Of a stretch of 64,000 nucleotides of DNA, positions 9,064-20,785 are shown piece after piece. How positions within the stretch are numbered: the stretch's first letter is position 1; each line of letters begins with the position of its first letter. The notes beneath the pieces were generated by a model that ran no database searches, had not been told where the DNA came from, and saw only the letters and a list, made by a program, of their open reading frames with translations. Both the position numbers and the translations under genes were made by a program. The stretch lies in the NCBI GenBank assembly GCA_018389105.1, contig JACATO010002135.1, positions 1 through 64,000 of the forward strand. The letters run 5' to 3'. This DNA comes from Nautilus pompilius (Eukaryota > Mollusca > Cephalopoda > Nautilida > Nautilidae).

Positions 9064-12000
9064 GTGTTATCAGATAGAGAGAAACCTGAAATCTGGTTAC
9101 CGGTGATACTGCCAGACAGACAGACAGGTGACAGCTTTGGCAACTTATCGCTGTTCATTTGGCCGTGACCCCCCCGCAGGCTAACTAAGATTAGCGAATG
9201 TAGTAATCGTATCTGGTGCATTGTTTTCAATCTGTTCCACCTTCTGTGCGCCTTACCTGGCCGCGCTCGCTAGATTACCTGAGGCTAAACAGTTGACTTA
9301 GGCGCCGTTCGGATCTATAAACGACGACGACGAATTACTCGTGGCACGAAATCGGGTTCATGTATTCTCGATCAATGGCGAACAGGATGCAGAAAGAGAG
9401 AAGAGATAACAATACGACGACACCTCAAACAAATCACGTATTTTCTCCCCCCTCCCAAGGGGGAGGGGGTCCTCCTTAGTGCTCGTTTTTTGGTTTTGTT
9501 TGCTGTTGTTAGAGGGCAGCAGGGTCTTCACCTCAGGTGGCTGAGTGTGGGATAGTAGGAGTGGCCGAAGCCTCCTCGTATCTGTCGCCACCCTTTGGTT
9601 TACATCTGTAGAGAGAAAAGAAACTCGAGCTGCAGATAAAAGTAAAGGAATGCGGCAACATTGTTTAGAATAAAACGGGTTTTTATTTCTCCTTTTTCGT
9701 TATTGTAATTATTAAGAGTTGTTGAAGTGTTTTGTGCATCTCCTATTTTGGGAACACCTGTTGGATCTCCACTTTAATGTAAAAAGTGATTCTAGTAATT
9801 TTATGCTGAAATCTATAAATTGTTCTTTATTAATGTTATATGTACAATTTTTTTTAAATAGGTATTCCTTTAATCATCATCATGGAAGAATGCTTGCTAA
9901 GAAACACAAACCTGAAAGGTAAGTTATTGAAAAATACTTGTCTGTCAAGCCCTTCTCTTTTCTGTTGAGCAGAATGTCTCCCCACCTTTTTTAAATATTT
10001 TATTTGGGTTTTCATGCTAAAAGGGGACATAATATAAATTTGTATAAGTATCCTGGTAGGCTTTATATCCATGAGTGGTTTTTCTATTATTCATCTTAAG
10101 GCAAACCCTTGTCTTGACTTCTGGATTCTTAGAACATCTTTCAGTAATGATCTATAAGGGGGAAGGTGTGGGGTTGGGATTAGTTTCAGAACTCAAGAGT
10201 GAGAAGAAACTGAGCCAGAATCTTTGGTCCTCGACCATGGCAGTCCAATAGTCATGGAATGGTCTGCTTTGTAAACTTGCTCAATGTAATGTCATAAATT
10301 CATCTAAAAAATGCATTAAATAAAGGGTTTTAAAGGAGAGATTTCATATGCTGAAACACTTCCTGACTCTCACTGTGAATAACTAACTATAACTACTTTG
10401 GAGGAGTTTTAAATGTGGGGGGGGGGCGACACTTGTTTGTTAGTAAAGGGTTAAAAACGGCCTGGTTTTACTAAAAAGAAACTTAGCTTAATGTGTTTAG
10501 GTCAACATTGATATCACTGGGTCATTCAGACTCTGCCTGACATTTCTGTAAACTCCAACCATCTGTAATATGCATTTTTATAAAATCCTGGGTATCTAGA
10601 CCCTAGATCTAGGGAGGCAAACTATTGCATTTAGCAACTGCCTTACCACTAGAGGGAGCTGTGCATAGCCCATCAACCACCCAGTAACGCTGCCTCTCTA
10701 GTTTTGTTTGCTTGTTTAGATAGTTTTTAACGATGTGCTATCAGGGTTAAGAGTCGGAGACTGAGTAGGCGCGCACTGGGCCTTCGAGGTGGAGGAAAAA
10801 AAGTATGGAAGGGCGAAACAAGCGCCCACCCCGCCCCGGACTGACCGCCTTACACGGCTAATGGTCCCCATCTGGGTGGAGTGGGTGTAAATACTCCTGT
10901 TTTCCCTTTTTTTGTCAGACCTGTAACTCTATTCTTGTTTTCATTGTATCCATTGCTCATCCTCGTTTTGTTGTTGTACCTAACGATATTCCTCACTAAA
11001 CTACTATGCTTGTTTTTTTTTATTTTCAGTCGACTGCTTCTCACAGAAATGGGGTATGATTGAACTATTTTTACTTTCCCCTCTCCAAAAACGACATTGT
11101 CATAATCTGCTAGGTTTACCGATACACGCACGGCAGATGACCAGGTTATCTCTATGGCGTAGTTTTATAGTGCGCTTTGCTGTAGATTTGGATGATTACA
11201 TTAACAGCATCCATTTTTTTGTTTTAATTAATAGAGAAGCGCTGACCACTTTATCCATGATGCATTTTTTTTAAAAAAAACTCCTCTGTGTTGGTCTCTC
11301 TTCTTCTGGATGTGCAGCTGGTCACAATACTTGAAGGGCTGGTTTTTTGTTGTTTTTTTAAAGAGAAGAGCGGGTGTGTGTGTGTGTGCTAATAAACTTC
11401 CTACCAATATTCCTGTGTTTGCAAATAAAAGCAAGAAAAACTGTTGAGGAAACAGACCAGGCTTTGGCTGGGAAACAGCTTTTCAAAGCCTCAAACTAAT
11501 CCAGAAGTTACTGTAAAACAACAACAAATAATCGCTATAACTGCATGATTTAACTAAAATAGAGAAACAAAACAGCTACTCTAAAATCTAGAATAATAAA
11601 AACAGTTTTGCACATGCAGTAATAACAATCATGTGTTAAGTTACCTCCCTTAGATTAGCTAACTTGGAGACTCAGAATCTGTTGTATTTGGGGTAATAAG
11701 ATTCTGTATTTTATGTAAAATTATGTTTATCTGTTGTAAGAATTGTTCTGTGTGTTAGCGTTTTGCCATAAAACCATTTTGAAACAAAACTCCCCTCCCT
11801 CTTGTATATATCTACACTTTTAGCTGTATCGTTATCTTAACAATACTATAAATGCTCTGCAACTCATTGACACAAATAGTACATGAAAGACATTCTGTTA
11901 CTAAGTAACATGAATTTAATGCACCAGGCATACAATTATTGGTAGTATATGATCAATGTTGTTTATTAAAATTTTGTTCTGTGTATGAGGTCGGATCAAA

Positions 12001-15000
12001 ATGTTCTGGACCTAATTTATCCTTGCACAACTGTTGTCTTGTAGTTTATCAAATTTATCCCTTTCTCCTGACTGAACAGTAATTCCAGCGGTTTTTGAAT
12101 AGCTTTCAGTTTCCAGGTTGCATTTTTGGATGATGGTTGGAACGTTCTGAAATCTTTCTCCTTTTGATCTGGGGAACAGAAGAAAGTCAGCTGGTGCAAA
12201 ATCTGGTGAAAATACATTGGGTGGAGAAGCAATGGAATGTTAGGCTTGGCCAAAAATTCTCATGTGGAGAGTGCTAACCATGACAGCGCATGCATTGCTC
12301 TTTCAAGTTAGATATTTTACAGTGGGACAGAAAAAATAAACGTGTCCGTACAAAACAGCATGCCACTCAAACTGAAACAAGGTGGCAGCTTCCTGCCAGA
12401 TGTGTGATGTAAGCAGGTCTTACCGACAATGTTACTCGTTTAATATTCCTATAATATACTTAATTTCTCTACAGTAAATTGTTCCAGAACTACTTGATCA
12501 GATCTCGTATTGCCTAAATTAAACAGCAACAATTCTAAATAGTCTATTCTTCTTATGGATATTTTTACTGCAGTTTATTTTACATTTGAAATAAATCATG
12601 GGATACAACAACTTGGATAAGGTTATTTTACTGATTGCAAAAGAGTTTGCATATGTAGTATTATCTCTCTAATTTACATGCTAACCTTCATAATGAGGGG
12701 AATCAGCTGTATGTGTTTACATCTAAACAGCTTTGCACATGAAAATGTTTATATTAGCAGCAGACTTAACCAATGTTTAATTAAAATATTCTTTTTCTTA
12801 TGATCCTCTGCCTGGGCATAGATGTTGGAGGGGTGTGTGTGTTCCTCTGCACAATGAAAAGATTCATTTGTTAAAAACCTATTTGTTTGGTTTCTTTCAT
12901 AATTTTGCAACAAAAAAAATATGAGAAATTAAAGAATTTTTGTAGAAAAGATGAAAATGAATTTCTTAAAGAAGAATTAGAAAAAATGGAAAACTTAACA
13001 TTTCATTAACATTTTTATGATTGCCTTTGCTCTAATTTTTGTATTAGCTTTTTGTACCTCATGGAAAGCTTGGAAAATTTCAGATTCTGCACTGGAGAAA
13101 TGGCTCCATTTGTGTCAATAATGATTTATACGCTGCTGATGGCAGACTTCTATAACTAGGATTTTACATTGGTCACATGGCAGTAAAATGGCAGAATAAA
13201 GTTTCATTTTGTATATGCATTAATTAATTATAGAAATAAAAATTACAATTTATTTATGTTATTTTTAATAATGCTTCAAAGACCTCACTCTGATTTATGG
13301 TTTGAAGTTTTAATCTTGATAATGCATTAAAAAAAAATTACTTGTGTAATTTTGTGAAACTCCATTAAAAAAAGAAAATTGTTTTTAAAAAATTAAGTGA
13401 ATCACTGCTTGTATTCCAATGACGGAAGAAACTGTCACTTATATGTGCACCTTGGAAAGTTCTTGTTTCACTTATCTCAGATTTTGCCAATTATCTCTGT
13501 ACATTGACGTGACAAAAAATCCTAGTGGTCCTGAAGCTTAGACCAGTGGATTTTTTTAGAGTGAGGGCAGTTGGGAATTCTCATCAGTCTGGTCCAAAAG
13601 CTGTATCCCTCTGTGTGTTTTTAAGATACTGCAGTTGCAGCATCTAGAATTTTTTTCGCCAAGTTAGAGTTAGTTCCCTTAACAATGCATTCTGGGAACA
13701 CACTCTTGATTATTAGCAGGTAGAAACTTAGTTTGATTCAGATTCCTCCAATTCTGACCACTTTGAACTTTAGCATGTATTAGACACCATAAGGTAATAC
13801 AAAAATTATGTCACCAGGTTACCATTTTAGTTTTAGCAATAAAAAGGAGAGCATTCTATAAGCACATACCTTGAACTATCAAAAAAATTTTTTTTGTTGT
13901 AGCCAGATGCACCAGGTGAATGGAAATACTGTATATGCTTTTTTTCTTTGACGATGCTTAACATGGGTTTGTTGATTCTTTCTTTTTAAAAATCTCTGCT
14001 GTTCTGGTCAGATGTTTAATTCTGGGATATTCCTGGTGAGGAAGCAATTCTCATGTGAGCTTTTATGTTTCAGACCCCTCAATTTCTCTGCAACATTTGA
14101 TGATTACGAGATGCATGTTCCTGACACTAAAAAGGCCAAACCCACACGAGTAAGTTTTGCTGTACATCTCCTTCCTCAACTTTCTTTCCTTTTTATTTTG
14201 ATATTGCTACTAAAATCTTGAATAAACAGTAAAATAAAATGATGAGATTTATAAATGTTCAGTATTTGAGTTTTGCTGCTGTTTCATTTAAGAAGAATAT
14301 GTATCATAAATGTCATATTTTCAAATCGTTTTTGGAAATGTGAAGATGAAATTTTTTTCAAGTACAAAAACTATATATACATACATCTCTTTTTATAGGA
14401 TCCCATGTCACATCGCATTATTGAAAAGCGGAGACGAGATAGGATGAACAATTGCTTAGCCAATCTTAGTAGATTAATACCTGCCAATTATATGAAGCAG
14501 GTATGTTTTTTTTTTTTATTTTTACTGTCTTCATATCCTTTTTGCTGTTCAGAGCTATATTGTTTGTATATACTAGGGATATTCACATGAAGTCCAGCTG
14601 AAGCAGCATTGCTCTAACAATGTATGGGCAGTTTTTAGTTGAATGTTCCTAGTACGTACATTTTCTTTGGAGTACACAAGCAAGATGAAGTAAGCTTTAT
14701 TTTCAAAATAAACTGCTTAACACAAACGTAAAGCTGCCTTGTTCTTACTAACACGCACTCTTCAAACAAAGAATGGAAAAAGTAAGAGCGTGTGCTTTTT
14801 TAACCAAGCAGGTCTGATGATACAAATTTGTATGCTGTCACAACTAACACTAGCTTCTACTACACAGCTTGCAATGAATGGAAAATTAGCCTCATATATG
14901 TGATCATACTAGGTGGCTACCTAAAAATTGTCCTTAAAAAGCTTATAATTTCCTGTGTTGTTATTATTATTATTATACTTAAATTGGTGGGGTGCAGATT

Positions 15001-18000
15001 AATTTGAAAATTCTACAATCATTAAGCATATTAATAAATAATAATAATAATAATAATGTCTACATTTGTGGAGTTTTTTGAGAGAGGAAATATAAAAATT
15101 TTTCAACAAATTAAAAATCTTGTGGTTGTCTCTGCCTCAACTGAATCTGTTGCAATTTTTTAAAATATTTTCTTCCATTAAAAAAAAAAAAATATTTATT
15201 ATATGTTTGAGTTTCAAGATTGTTTTTGTGAGCTGGTCTGGGAAGAAGTATTTCAGCTTTCTTTTGATAATACAAAAGATGTCTGATATAGGTGATCTCT
15301 GTTATCTTATGTTGTGTGTAAATATATATCTCTATGCATGTATTTATTTTAAATTAAACTTTTAGGGTCAAGGACGCATTGAAAAGACAGAAATTATTGA
15401 AATGGCCATCAGACACATAAATTACCTTCAGAATCTTCGTAAAAATATAGGTAAGTTGTGTTTTTGTTGTGTTGTCCTGGTGACGATTAGAAGATGTACA
15501 GTAAGGATATTGGCAACCATATTTGAAAAAAAAAGATGTCCGTGTAGAATTCATCATTTTGATTGATAATTTTCAAAGTTTATTGGGGTTACAAATAATC
15601 ACTTTATAAGTTTGTTTTTCTTTTAAATATCTTTACAAAAGAAAAAAGGAAAGAAACTAGCCTTTTGCTTTGAAAATCTTGAACGATGATGACCTAATGG
15701 TAATTAAACGTGCTAATTTTTTAAAATGTAATTTGTTTTGGTATGTGACCTGTTGAGAGAAGGCTACTAAAAATGTTTATTCACATTTGAAAATCGCTCG
15801 AAACCTAACAGATGTGGTAACTGAATGGTTAGGAAAAAACAGTGTATTCTTGTTACATAAATGGATCTAAGTTAAAATAAAACTTAAAATATATACCTGT
15901 ACAAGTATACATTATGATTTACTAACTTGGCCTTTTTTTTTATTGATCAGTTGTTGAAGACAGTGGACACATGCACACCAGTGTTTCTTTATTGATAAAA
16001 ATTAGTAATAATAATAATAGGTAAATATAAGAATTATTAAAAAATATTTTTTATACAATTATATTTTGAGGCTGGGTATGTATTACTTATATTTTGTTTA
16101 TTATTTACCTAGATGTGACAACATTGGTGTGTAGGTTTCCTTCTATTAAAAGATATATATGAAGTATAATAGAAATTGTATTTAGGTTTGCTGCTATTCT
16201 TTTTCTTTATTAAATTTTAATTTTTGTATGGTTTTCCATGATTTTAAGAGGAAAAATTTAGCAATTAAAATTTCAATGTAAAGAAAATCTGCATTAGGCA
16301 GCCATTTTGTTGTTCTGCAAAATTACTATACAATATTTGGAATAATTTTACAAACAAAAAAAAAAAAGAGGGATATGCACAAATAGAGTAATTGCAACAA
16401 AAGGCATATATAATACATACACAATTATTACAGAAAATATACAAAACAAAAATATATTATACAGTGCACTAGTATCTTTTATGTGAGCTCTTTGCTTTAT
16501 ATAGAGCATGACACCCTGTTTTTGTGCTCCCAGACAGATTATCAATGTATGACTATGGAATTGTTGTTCCTGATATTTTGTAGCACATTCCACCCGTAAT
16601 TTATCCAAGGTGTTTGGTTGCCATTTGACTTTTTCACTAGCCATAAAACCCCATATAGCCTTAATGCTGAGTTTGTGCAGGCCAAGGTATCTTTGTGAGT
16701 ATTACATCAGCTTTTTTACATTCCAGATAGATTTTTTTACAACATTTGGCTGTATGCTTAGGGTCATTGTCATCTTGTAAGATGAATCCCCACCAAATGA
16801 TTTGTCATACTGAGGGAATGGCATAATGAATGAGAACCTGTCTGCCAGCAGTCAGTGTATCTTTTTTAATTTTTTTTATGTGAATCTCCAACACCCTTGA
16901 TTGATGCGTAGCCCCACAATTGCATTGATCCACTTCCATGCTTCACTGTAGCTGTTGTATACTAGCTATTACGCTACTCCCCATTCAGCTTTTGAACAAA
17001 TTGCTATTGATTATTGCCAAACGTTCAAACTTGGACATATTGGTGAGGATCACCTTATTCCAGGATTGGTCATCTCGCAATTTCATTTCTGCTGCCCATG
17101 TCAGCCTTGTCATTGGGTTGCCTTTCAACAGCAAAAGTTTTTGGGCAGCTACACATCTATTGAGCTCATCCTGTGTTAATGAGCATTTTACTGTTTTGAG
17201 AAGATGCTAATACCTATACTTGCAGATAATTCATTTGCAAGATCTCTACTTGCTAATCATCTATCACACACAGATCCTACCCTGAGGTACTTAACATCAC
17301 TTTTTGGGTGTTTGGGCTTTCTTCCTCTTCCACATCTATTGTCAACAGGACCAGTTTTGCATATATCCATCCCCCACTGTCTTGCAAACTGCACTTTTTT
17401 GTCATCATTATATATTTTTCTTACAGCTGATTGTTTTAAACAACAATAGAAAACAAACTAAGAATGCCTGCATAATATACAGTACACAAGTTTATTTTAA
17501 AGCAAATGATATGAAAATGATTTTTGTAGAATTATGAGACAAGAATTATTTGGTACTGATAAATAGTTTCTTTATTAATGTTTTAAAGAAGTTACATTTT
17601 TTAATAAAATAAAGTTAGTTTAAATTCTTTTTTAAAAAATTTATTTTTTTTTTCCTCTAGTGACACAAAGAAATTGCTGTGCAGAAAAATTCTACCTGGG
17701 ATTCAAGGAATGTGAGGCAGAAATTATTCGCTATCTGGTCGAGTGCGAAGGACTGGATTCCAAAGACCAGTTGTGCGCTCGAATGATTAATCATCTCGAG
17801 ATGATTAGCAAGAAGTTCATTGCGCAAAGTAGGTGGTGTTAAAATTTTCATCCATTTTTCTTATTTTTTGCGCCAAGATTGTTTGTAATTAAATTTAAAA
17901 AAAAGAATTTCTTTATGCTATATTTGTACTATAAGTAAACATGAAGATAACAAAGTATAGCAAGCACTAGGCATGAAACGTTTTCTTTTTTACAGATGAT

Positions 18001-20120
18001 AAGCACACAAAAATGTTATAGCAAAATTGTTACTGTCCAGTTTTTATAAAATATAAAACGTTTTCACTGAAAACGCCACGGAATATTTGTCATGAAAGTT
18101 CTTAGTAAGACTACCATTTCTCAATGTTTTTAAGAATTTCTCTTCCACAAAATTTTAGATTTTGGCCTTAGATAGTTTGGTTTGGTAGAGGCTGGAATTT
18201 TCAGGAAAAAAATTATCAATCTTAGTCGGTAAAATATAGCATTAATAAAACTGGGAATAAAATCTAAATGTGTTCAATTCTGAAAATTATTACCATCACA
18301 TTTAAAGAAAAGCAAACTACTGACACTTATTATGCTTTGCTTGGCTTAACATTTCAAGTAAATACTGAATTTTATATTTAAATGTTTCAATACAAATTAA
18401 ATTGTTGATGAAATGTTAGCATTGTACAATTGGAGTACATTCTGCTTAGAAATTTAATGTTGAGTAAATTGTTATCATTAACTTTACAATAGTAGTTCAA
18501 GTTGGTGATGTTTTGAACCAACAGGGAAATGCATGAGACATGAGATACACCATTCAAACCACATCACTTTCAACTCCATAAACAGATTTGCACTATTTCT
18601 ATGTCTGAGTTCTATAATGCCAACTTTACAGAACTGCACATTAGAGGCTGCTGCATCCTGGAGAGTTTGGACTCTTGGTATGTAGTGATGGACCCGTGTC
18701 TTGTTATCATGTGTTTCTATGAAGTCATCTACTGTCACGTCCTGTTGTTGTGGTTAATTTCAGTACAGAATTGTCAAAAGCTCTTGTAAAAGATTTCCCC
18801 CCAGAACCCAACTTGTCAACATTGTCTGGAAATCTTTGTTGGTGGAGTATTGTTTCCATACTCTGGAAAGTTCTCTGCAAAATCTCTCACTTAGTCTTTC
18901 ACTAGGATATCCATTGTTTTCTACACTACTAAAACCTGCTTTGAACTGTTTATACTAGGTGTACAGATTTCTCTGTGATGGGCTATCTTCACTGAACTGT
19001 GCTGCAAGTCTGAAATGAACTTCAGAAAATTGAGTCCCTCCCAACATTAGTCAAGACTTGCAATTATTTACTGTTTTACTCATTGCCAAGTTGGGAGATT
19101 ATGTACTGTCCAAAATAAAATTACACTAGTTAATATCTGTGAACTACCTTTTTACTTAAAAAAATCAGTTAAGTGAAAGCCAAACAAACAAATCCCCAGA
19201 ATATTTTGATAAAATTAATGTTCTGAAGCTGATTTCCTGTTTTTTTGTTTGCAGATTCTCAAATGCAGGAATTTAAAAAGGATGAAGCAGGGATGGACAT
19301 TAACCAACAGATGGTTGCTCACAATAACGGTAATAGCACGTTGGACCAGATTCCAGAGCAGGGGCTGGCTTGTCTTGAAGCTTCAGTGAGTGAGGAGGTG
19401 GGGTCACTAGCCGAAAAAGAAATGAGCAAGCAGTTAAAAGGGCTTATCTACAAGGACCAGCATGATAGCGGAAATGGCACGAATGAATCCAGCACCATGC
19501 TAATGTCTGGTAGTGACTCCAGCAGTTTTATGAGCCCATATGAAGAAAATGGGCAGGGTCTAAATGGAACAGGTGGTGACAGTGATGAGCAAGGTCGGCG
19601 GAGCTGTGAAGGTAGCCCACATGGCAAGGACAACATCTACAAGTTCAAGCATGACATCACGAAGCGGTTCTCACAAGAGGAAAAATGTACCATTGTTTGT
19701 GGGTCCCACGAAAATAGGATGCAACATGCAAGGGAGGGTAAGCTGAAACGGAAGCATTTAAGAGCTAAGTCACCCAGCTCCAGCTCAGATTCCACTCTGT
19801 ACCCAATGTCTGAATACAGTTGGAGTGGCAGCACAAACTGCATCTCTACCAATCTACACCTGCAAGTGGAAAATGCCACAATGGGGCCAACAAATGTACC
19901 TCTGCCAGCATTTGTACTGCATCCATCAGGGACGCATTACTTGCCCATCACAATACAGCCTTCTTGTTTGCAAGAGTCGATGAAGATGTTTGAGCGGCCG
20001 CAGCAAGCTCTCATCTTCCATCCAGTCAGTGTTTTAGTGAACTTTGGAAGTCCTGAAATTGTGCTACGGAAATCAGGTTTTGTCAGCTCAGAACCTAACA
20101 GAAATCAGGATGACTGTTAG
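8474..20120 (+). CDS. cwo: Clockwork orange-like bHLH-Orange transcription factor (7 coding exons)
   Basis: Exons 8474-8538, 9862-9918, 14074-14149, 14399-14500, 15366-15450, 17661-17828 and 19255-20120 have GT-AG borders and join in phase to 1419 nt (472 aa plus TAG). The basic region ([13 protein letters not shown], exon 4) contains the Glu/Arg pattern for E-box contact. Helix 1 (LANLSRLIP), a short loop and helix 2 ([15 protein letters not shown], exon 5) follow, then an Orange domain (exon 6, [16 protein letters not shown] to MINHLEMI). The last exon is long, polar and Ser-rich. There is no C-terminal WRPW or YRPW, unlike HES/HEY. The basic-helix1 pattern is closest to insect Clockwork Orange, a transcriptional repressor of the circadian loop that binds CACGTG. 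A DEC/HEY-like relative is possible but less likely. ATG 8474 is the first in-frame ATG with a usable donor. Introns hold mariner and Tc1 relics. Confidence 0.88.
8684..8911 (+). repeat. (GA)n-rich microsatellite with GAGATG interruptions
   Basis: About 230 bp of GAGA interspersed with GAGATGGAGA and GATGAGGAGA units, inside cwo intron 1. Confidence 0.95.
8912..9861 (+). other. cwo intron 1, distal part
   Basis: Intron sequence between exons 1 and 2. Apart from the AAT microsatellite nothing is recognised. Confidence 0.5.
9019..9063 (+). repeat. (AAT)n microsatellite
   Basis: Uninterrupted AAT tract following a short (CAA) run, in cwo intron 1. Confidence 0.95.
9862..9918 (+). CDS. cwo: cwo coding exon 2
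   Basis: Acceptor aaatag, donor gtaagt. The first base completes AGG (Arg). Encodes a short His- and Lys-rich segment ending KKHKPE. A 57-nt microexon supported mainly by exact phase on both sides. Confidence 0.75.
9919..14073 (+). other. cwo intron 2
   Basis: 4.2-kb intron containing the deleted mariner element at 11986-12507. CCCTAGATCTAGGG at 10601-10614 is a perfect 14-bp palindrome. Otherwise nothing recognised. Confidence 0.55.
11986..12507 (-). mobile_element. Internally deleted mariner element in cwo intron 2
   Basis: Terminal inverted repeats pair GAGGTCGGATCAAAATGTTC at 11987 with the complement of GTTCCAGAACTACTTGATCA near 12481. Both are followed by TA (11984-11985 and 12508-12509). 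The minus strand retains a decayed transposase C-terminus: [11 protein letters not shown], a degraded PYSPDLAP-type motif, then [14 protein letters not shown]. The family is the irritans/SETMAR-like mariner group. The element is 522 bp against ~1.3 kb for a complete one, so most of the transposase is gone. Confidence 0.75.
14074..14149 (+). CDS. cwo: cwo coding exon 3
   Basis: Acceptor tgtttcag, donor gtaagt. Encodes the acidic-then-basic leader ([17 protein letters not shown]) that precedes the basic region in CWO proteins. Ends in phase 0. Confidence 0.88.
14399..14500 (+). CDS. cwo: cwo coding exon 4 (basic region and helix 1)
   Basis: 102 nt, 34 codons, phase 0 at both ends, acceptor ttttatag and donor gtatgt. 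Contains the DNA-binding basic region with the E-box-reading Glu in IIEKRRR, and helix 1. Confidence 0.95.
14501..15365 (+). other. cwo intron 4
   Basis: Intron with short AT and AAT-type repeats (ATT and AAT runs near 14960 and 15035). Nothing else recognised. Intron 3 (14150-14398) is 249 bp and unremarkable. Confidence 0.5.
15366..15450 (+). CDS. cwo: cwo coding exon 5 (loop and helix 2)
   Basis: 85 nt from acceptor ttttag to donor gtaagt. Encodes [20 protein letters not shown], the highly conserved loop/helix 2 of the CWO/DEC group. Confidence 0.95.
16334..17553 (-). mobile_element. Tc1-like transposon relic in cwo intron 5
   Basis: Minus-strand fragments, in order from 17.4 to 16.4 kb, resemble a DD34E Tc1-type transposase: an HTH-like start, then [10 protein letters not shown] (GxxSxxxWGxIS-type strand), a degraded DNDPKHTAK motif near 16760-16780, PWPAQ-like residues, and a C-terminus [13 protein letters not shown] ending near 16400. 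Several stops and frameshifts are present. The ends are approximate: a diverged pair (GGAATAATTTTACAAAC near 16338 against the complement of TAGAATTATGAGAC near 17527) may be the terminal repeats. Confidence 0.6.
17661..17828 (+). CDS. cwo: cwo coding exon 6 (Orange domain)
   Basis: 168 nt, acceptor cctctag, donor gtaggt. Encodes the Orange dimerisation/partner-selection domain with paired helices ([13 protein letters not shown] and [15 protein letters not shown]). Confidence 0.93.
18484..19080 (-). mobile_element. Possible mariner-like transposase relic in cwo intron 6
   Basis: The minus-strand frame around 18600-18730 reads [20 protein letters not shown]. This matches the mariner catalytic-core pattern (D-E/N-x-W-V-x-x-Y-x-P-E-x-K) with substitutions. 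Flanking frames are broken. Family assignment rests on this one motif. Confidence 0.4.
19255..20120 (+). CDS. cwo: cwo terminal coding exon 7
   Basis: Acceptor tttgcag; 866 nt ending at TAG 20118-20120. Encodes a ~288-residue low-complexity C-terminal region with Ser-rich stretches ([15 protein letters not shown]) and basic clusters ([10 protein letters not shown]). This region is poorly conserved in the family. It ends EPNRNQDDC with no Groucho-recruiting tetrapeptide. Confidence 0.9.
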
Positions 20121-20785
20121 ACTAATAAACAAAACATACATTTGTATAACATATACCCTATTGGGATAAATGTCTGAACCAGAATGTGATAAAAACTTTA
20201 TGGTGAAGAACTGTTACATTGAAATTTTTGAGTTTTTTTTAAAAATTAGTTAAGGAATAGTTATTTCATCTGATGAATGCAGGGTTTCCCATGTATTTAT
20301 ATGTATACAACCTCCTACTCTTATATGCAGATAGATACATATATAAAACTTGTTGTATATTTCTTGTTAAGTCTGACTTTATATTGTCATAATATAACCA
20401 TGGGAATTGTGTACATAAGAAAAATCTGTGTTTGTCAGCATAGTCTTGAGCTTCCTGCAGCAGTATGTTAAGTACTTTCTGGAAAAAAAACTGCTGAACT
20501 GACTCAGTTTGTTTTTTTTTGTCTCTATAAGGTACATGAAAAACATTGCACACTTTTGTACACCTCATACCAAGTTTATTTTAATTATCATTGTAGCATC
20601 ATCTGCTGTTGAAATGGTATTGAACTTGAGTACAATTGTATTGCTTTGGAGTTAGATTTTTTTTAGTTTTATATTGCATCTTTATATTTGTATATACAGT
20701 ACTATGGAGAATGTTTTCCCTGTCTTTCTTTTGGTATGAGAAATTTATTTAAATAATAAAACATCTTTGTATAATGGACTATTCA
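20121..20785 (+). other. cwo: cwo 3' UTR
   Basis: AT-rich sequence between the cwo stop codon and a downstream polyadenylation signal. The boundary is inferred from that signal. Confidence 0.5.
20755..20760 (+). terminator. Polyadenylation signal AATAAA
   Basis: AATAAA 635 bp after the cwo stop codon. It is the likely signal, although another AATAAA directly follows the stop codon (20124-20129). Confidence 0.45.

Noticed and set aside
8544..9230. 228-codon minus-strand frame rich in Ser, Leu and Ile
   Set aside because: It is a translation of the GA-rich and AAT microsatellites in cwo intron 1.
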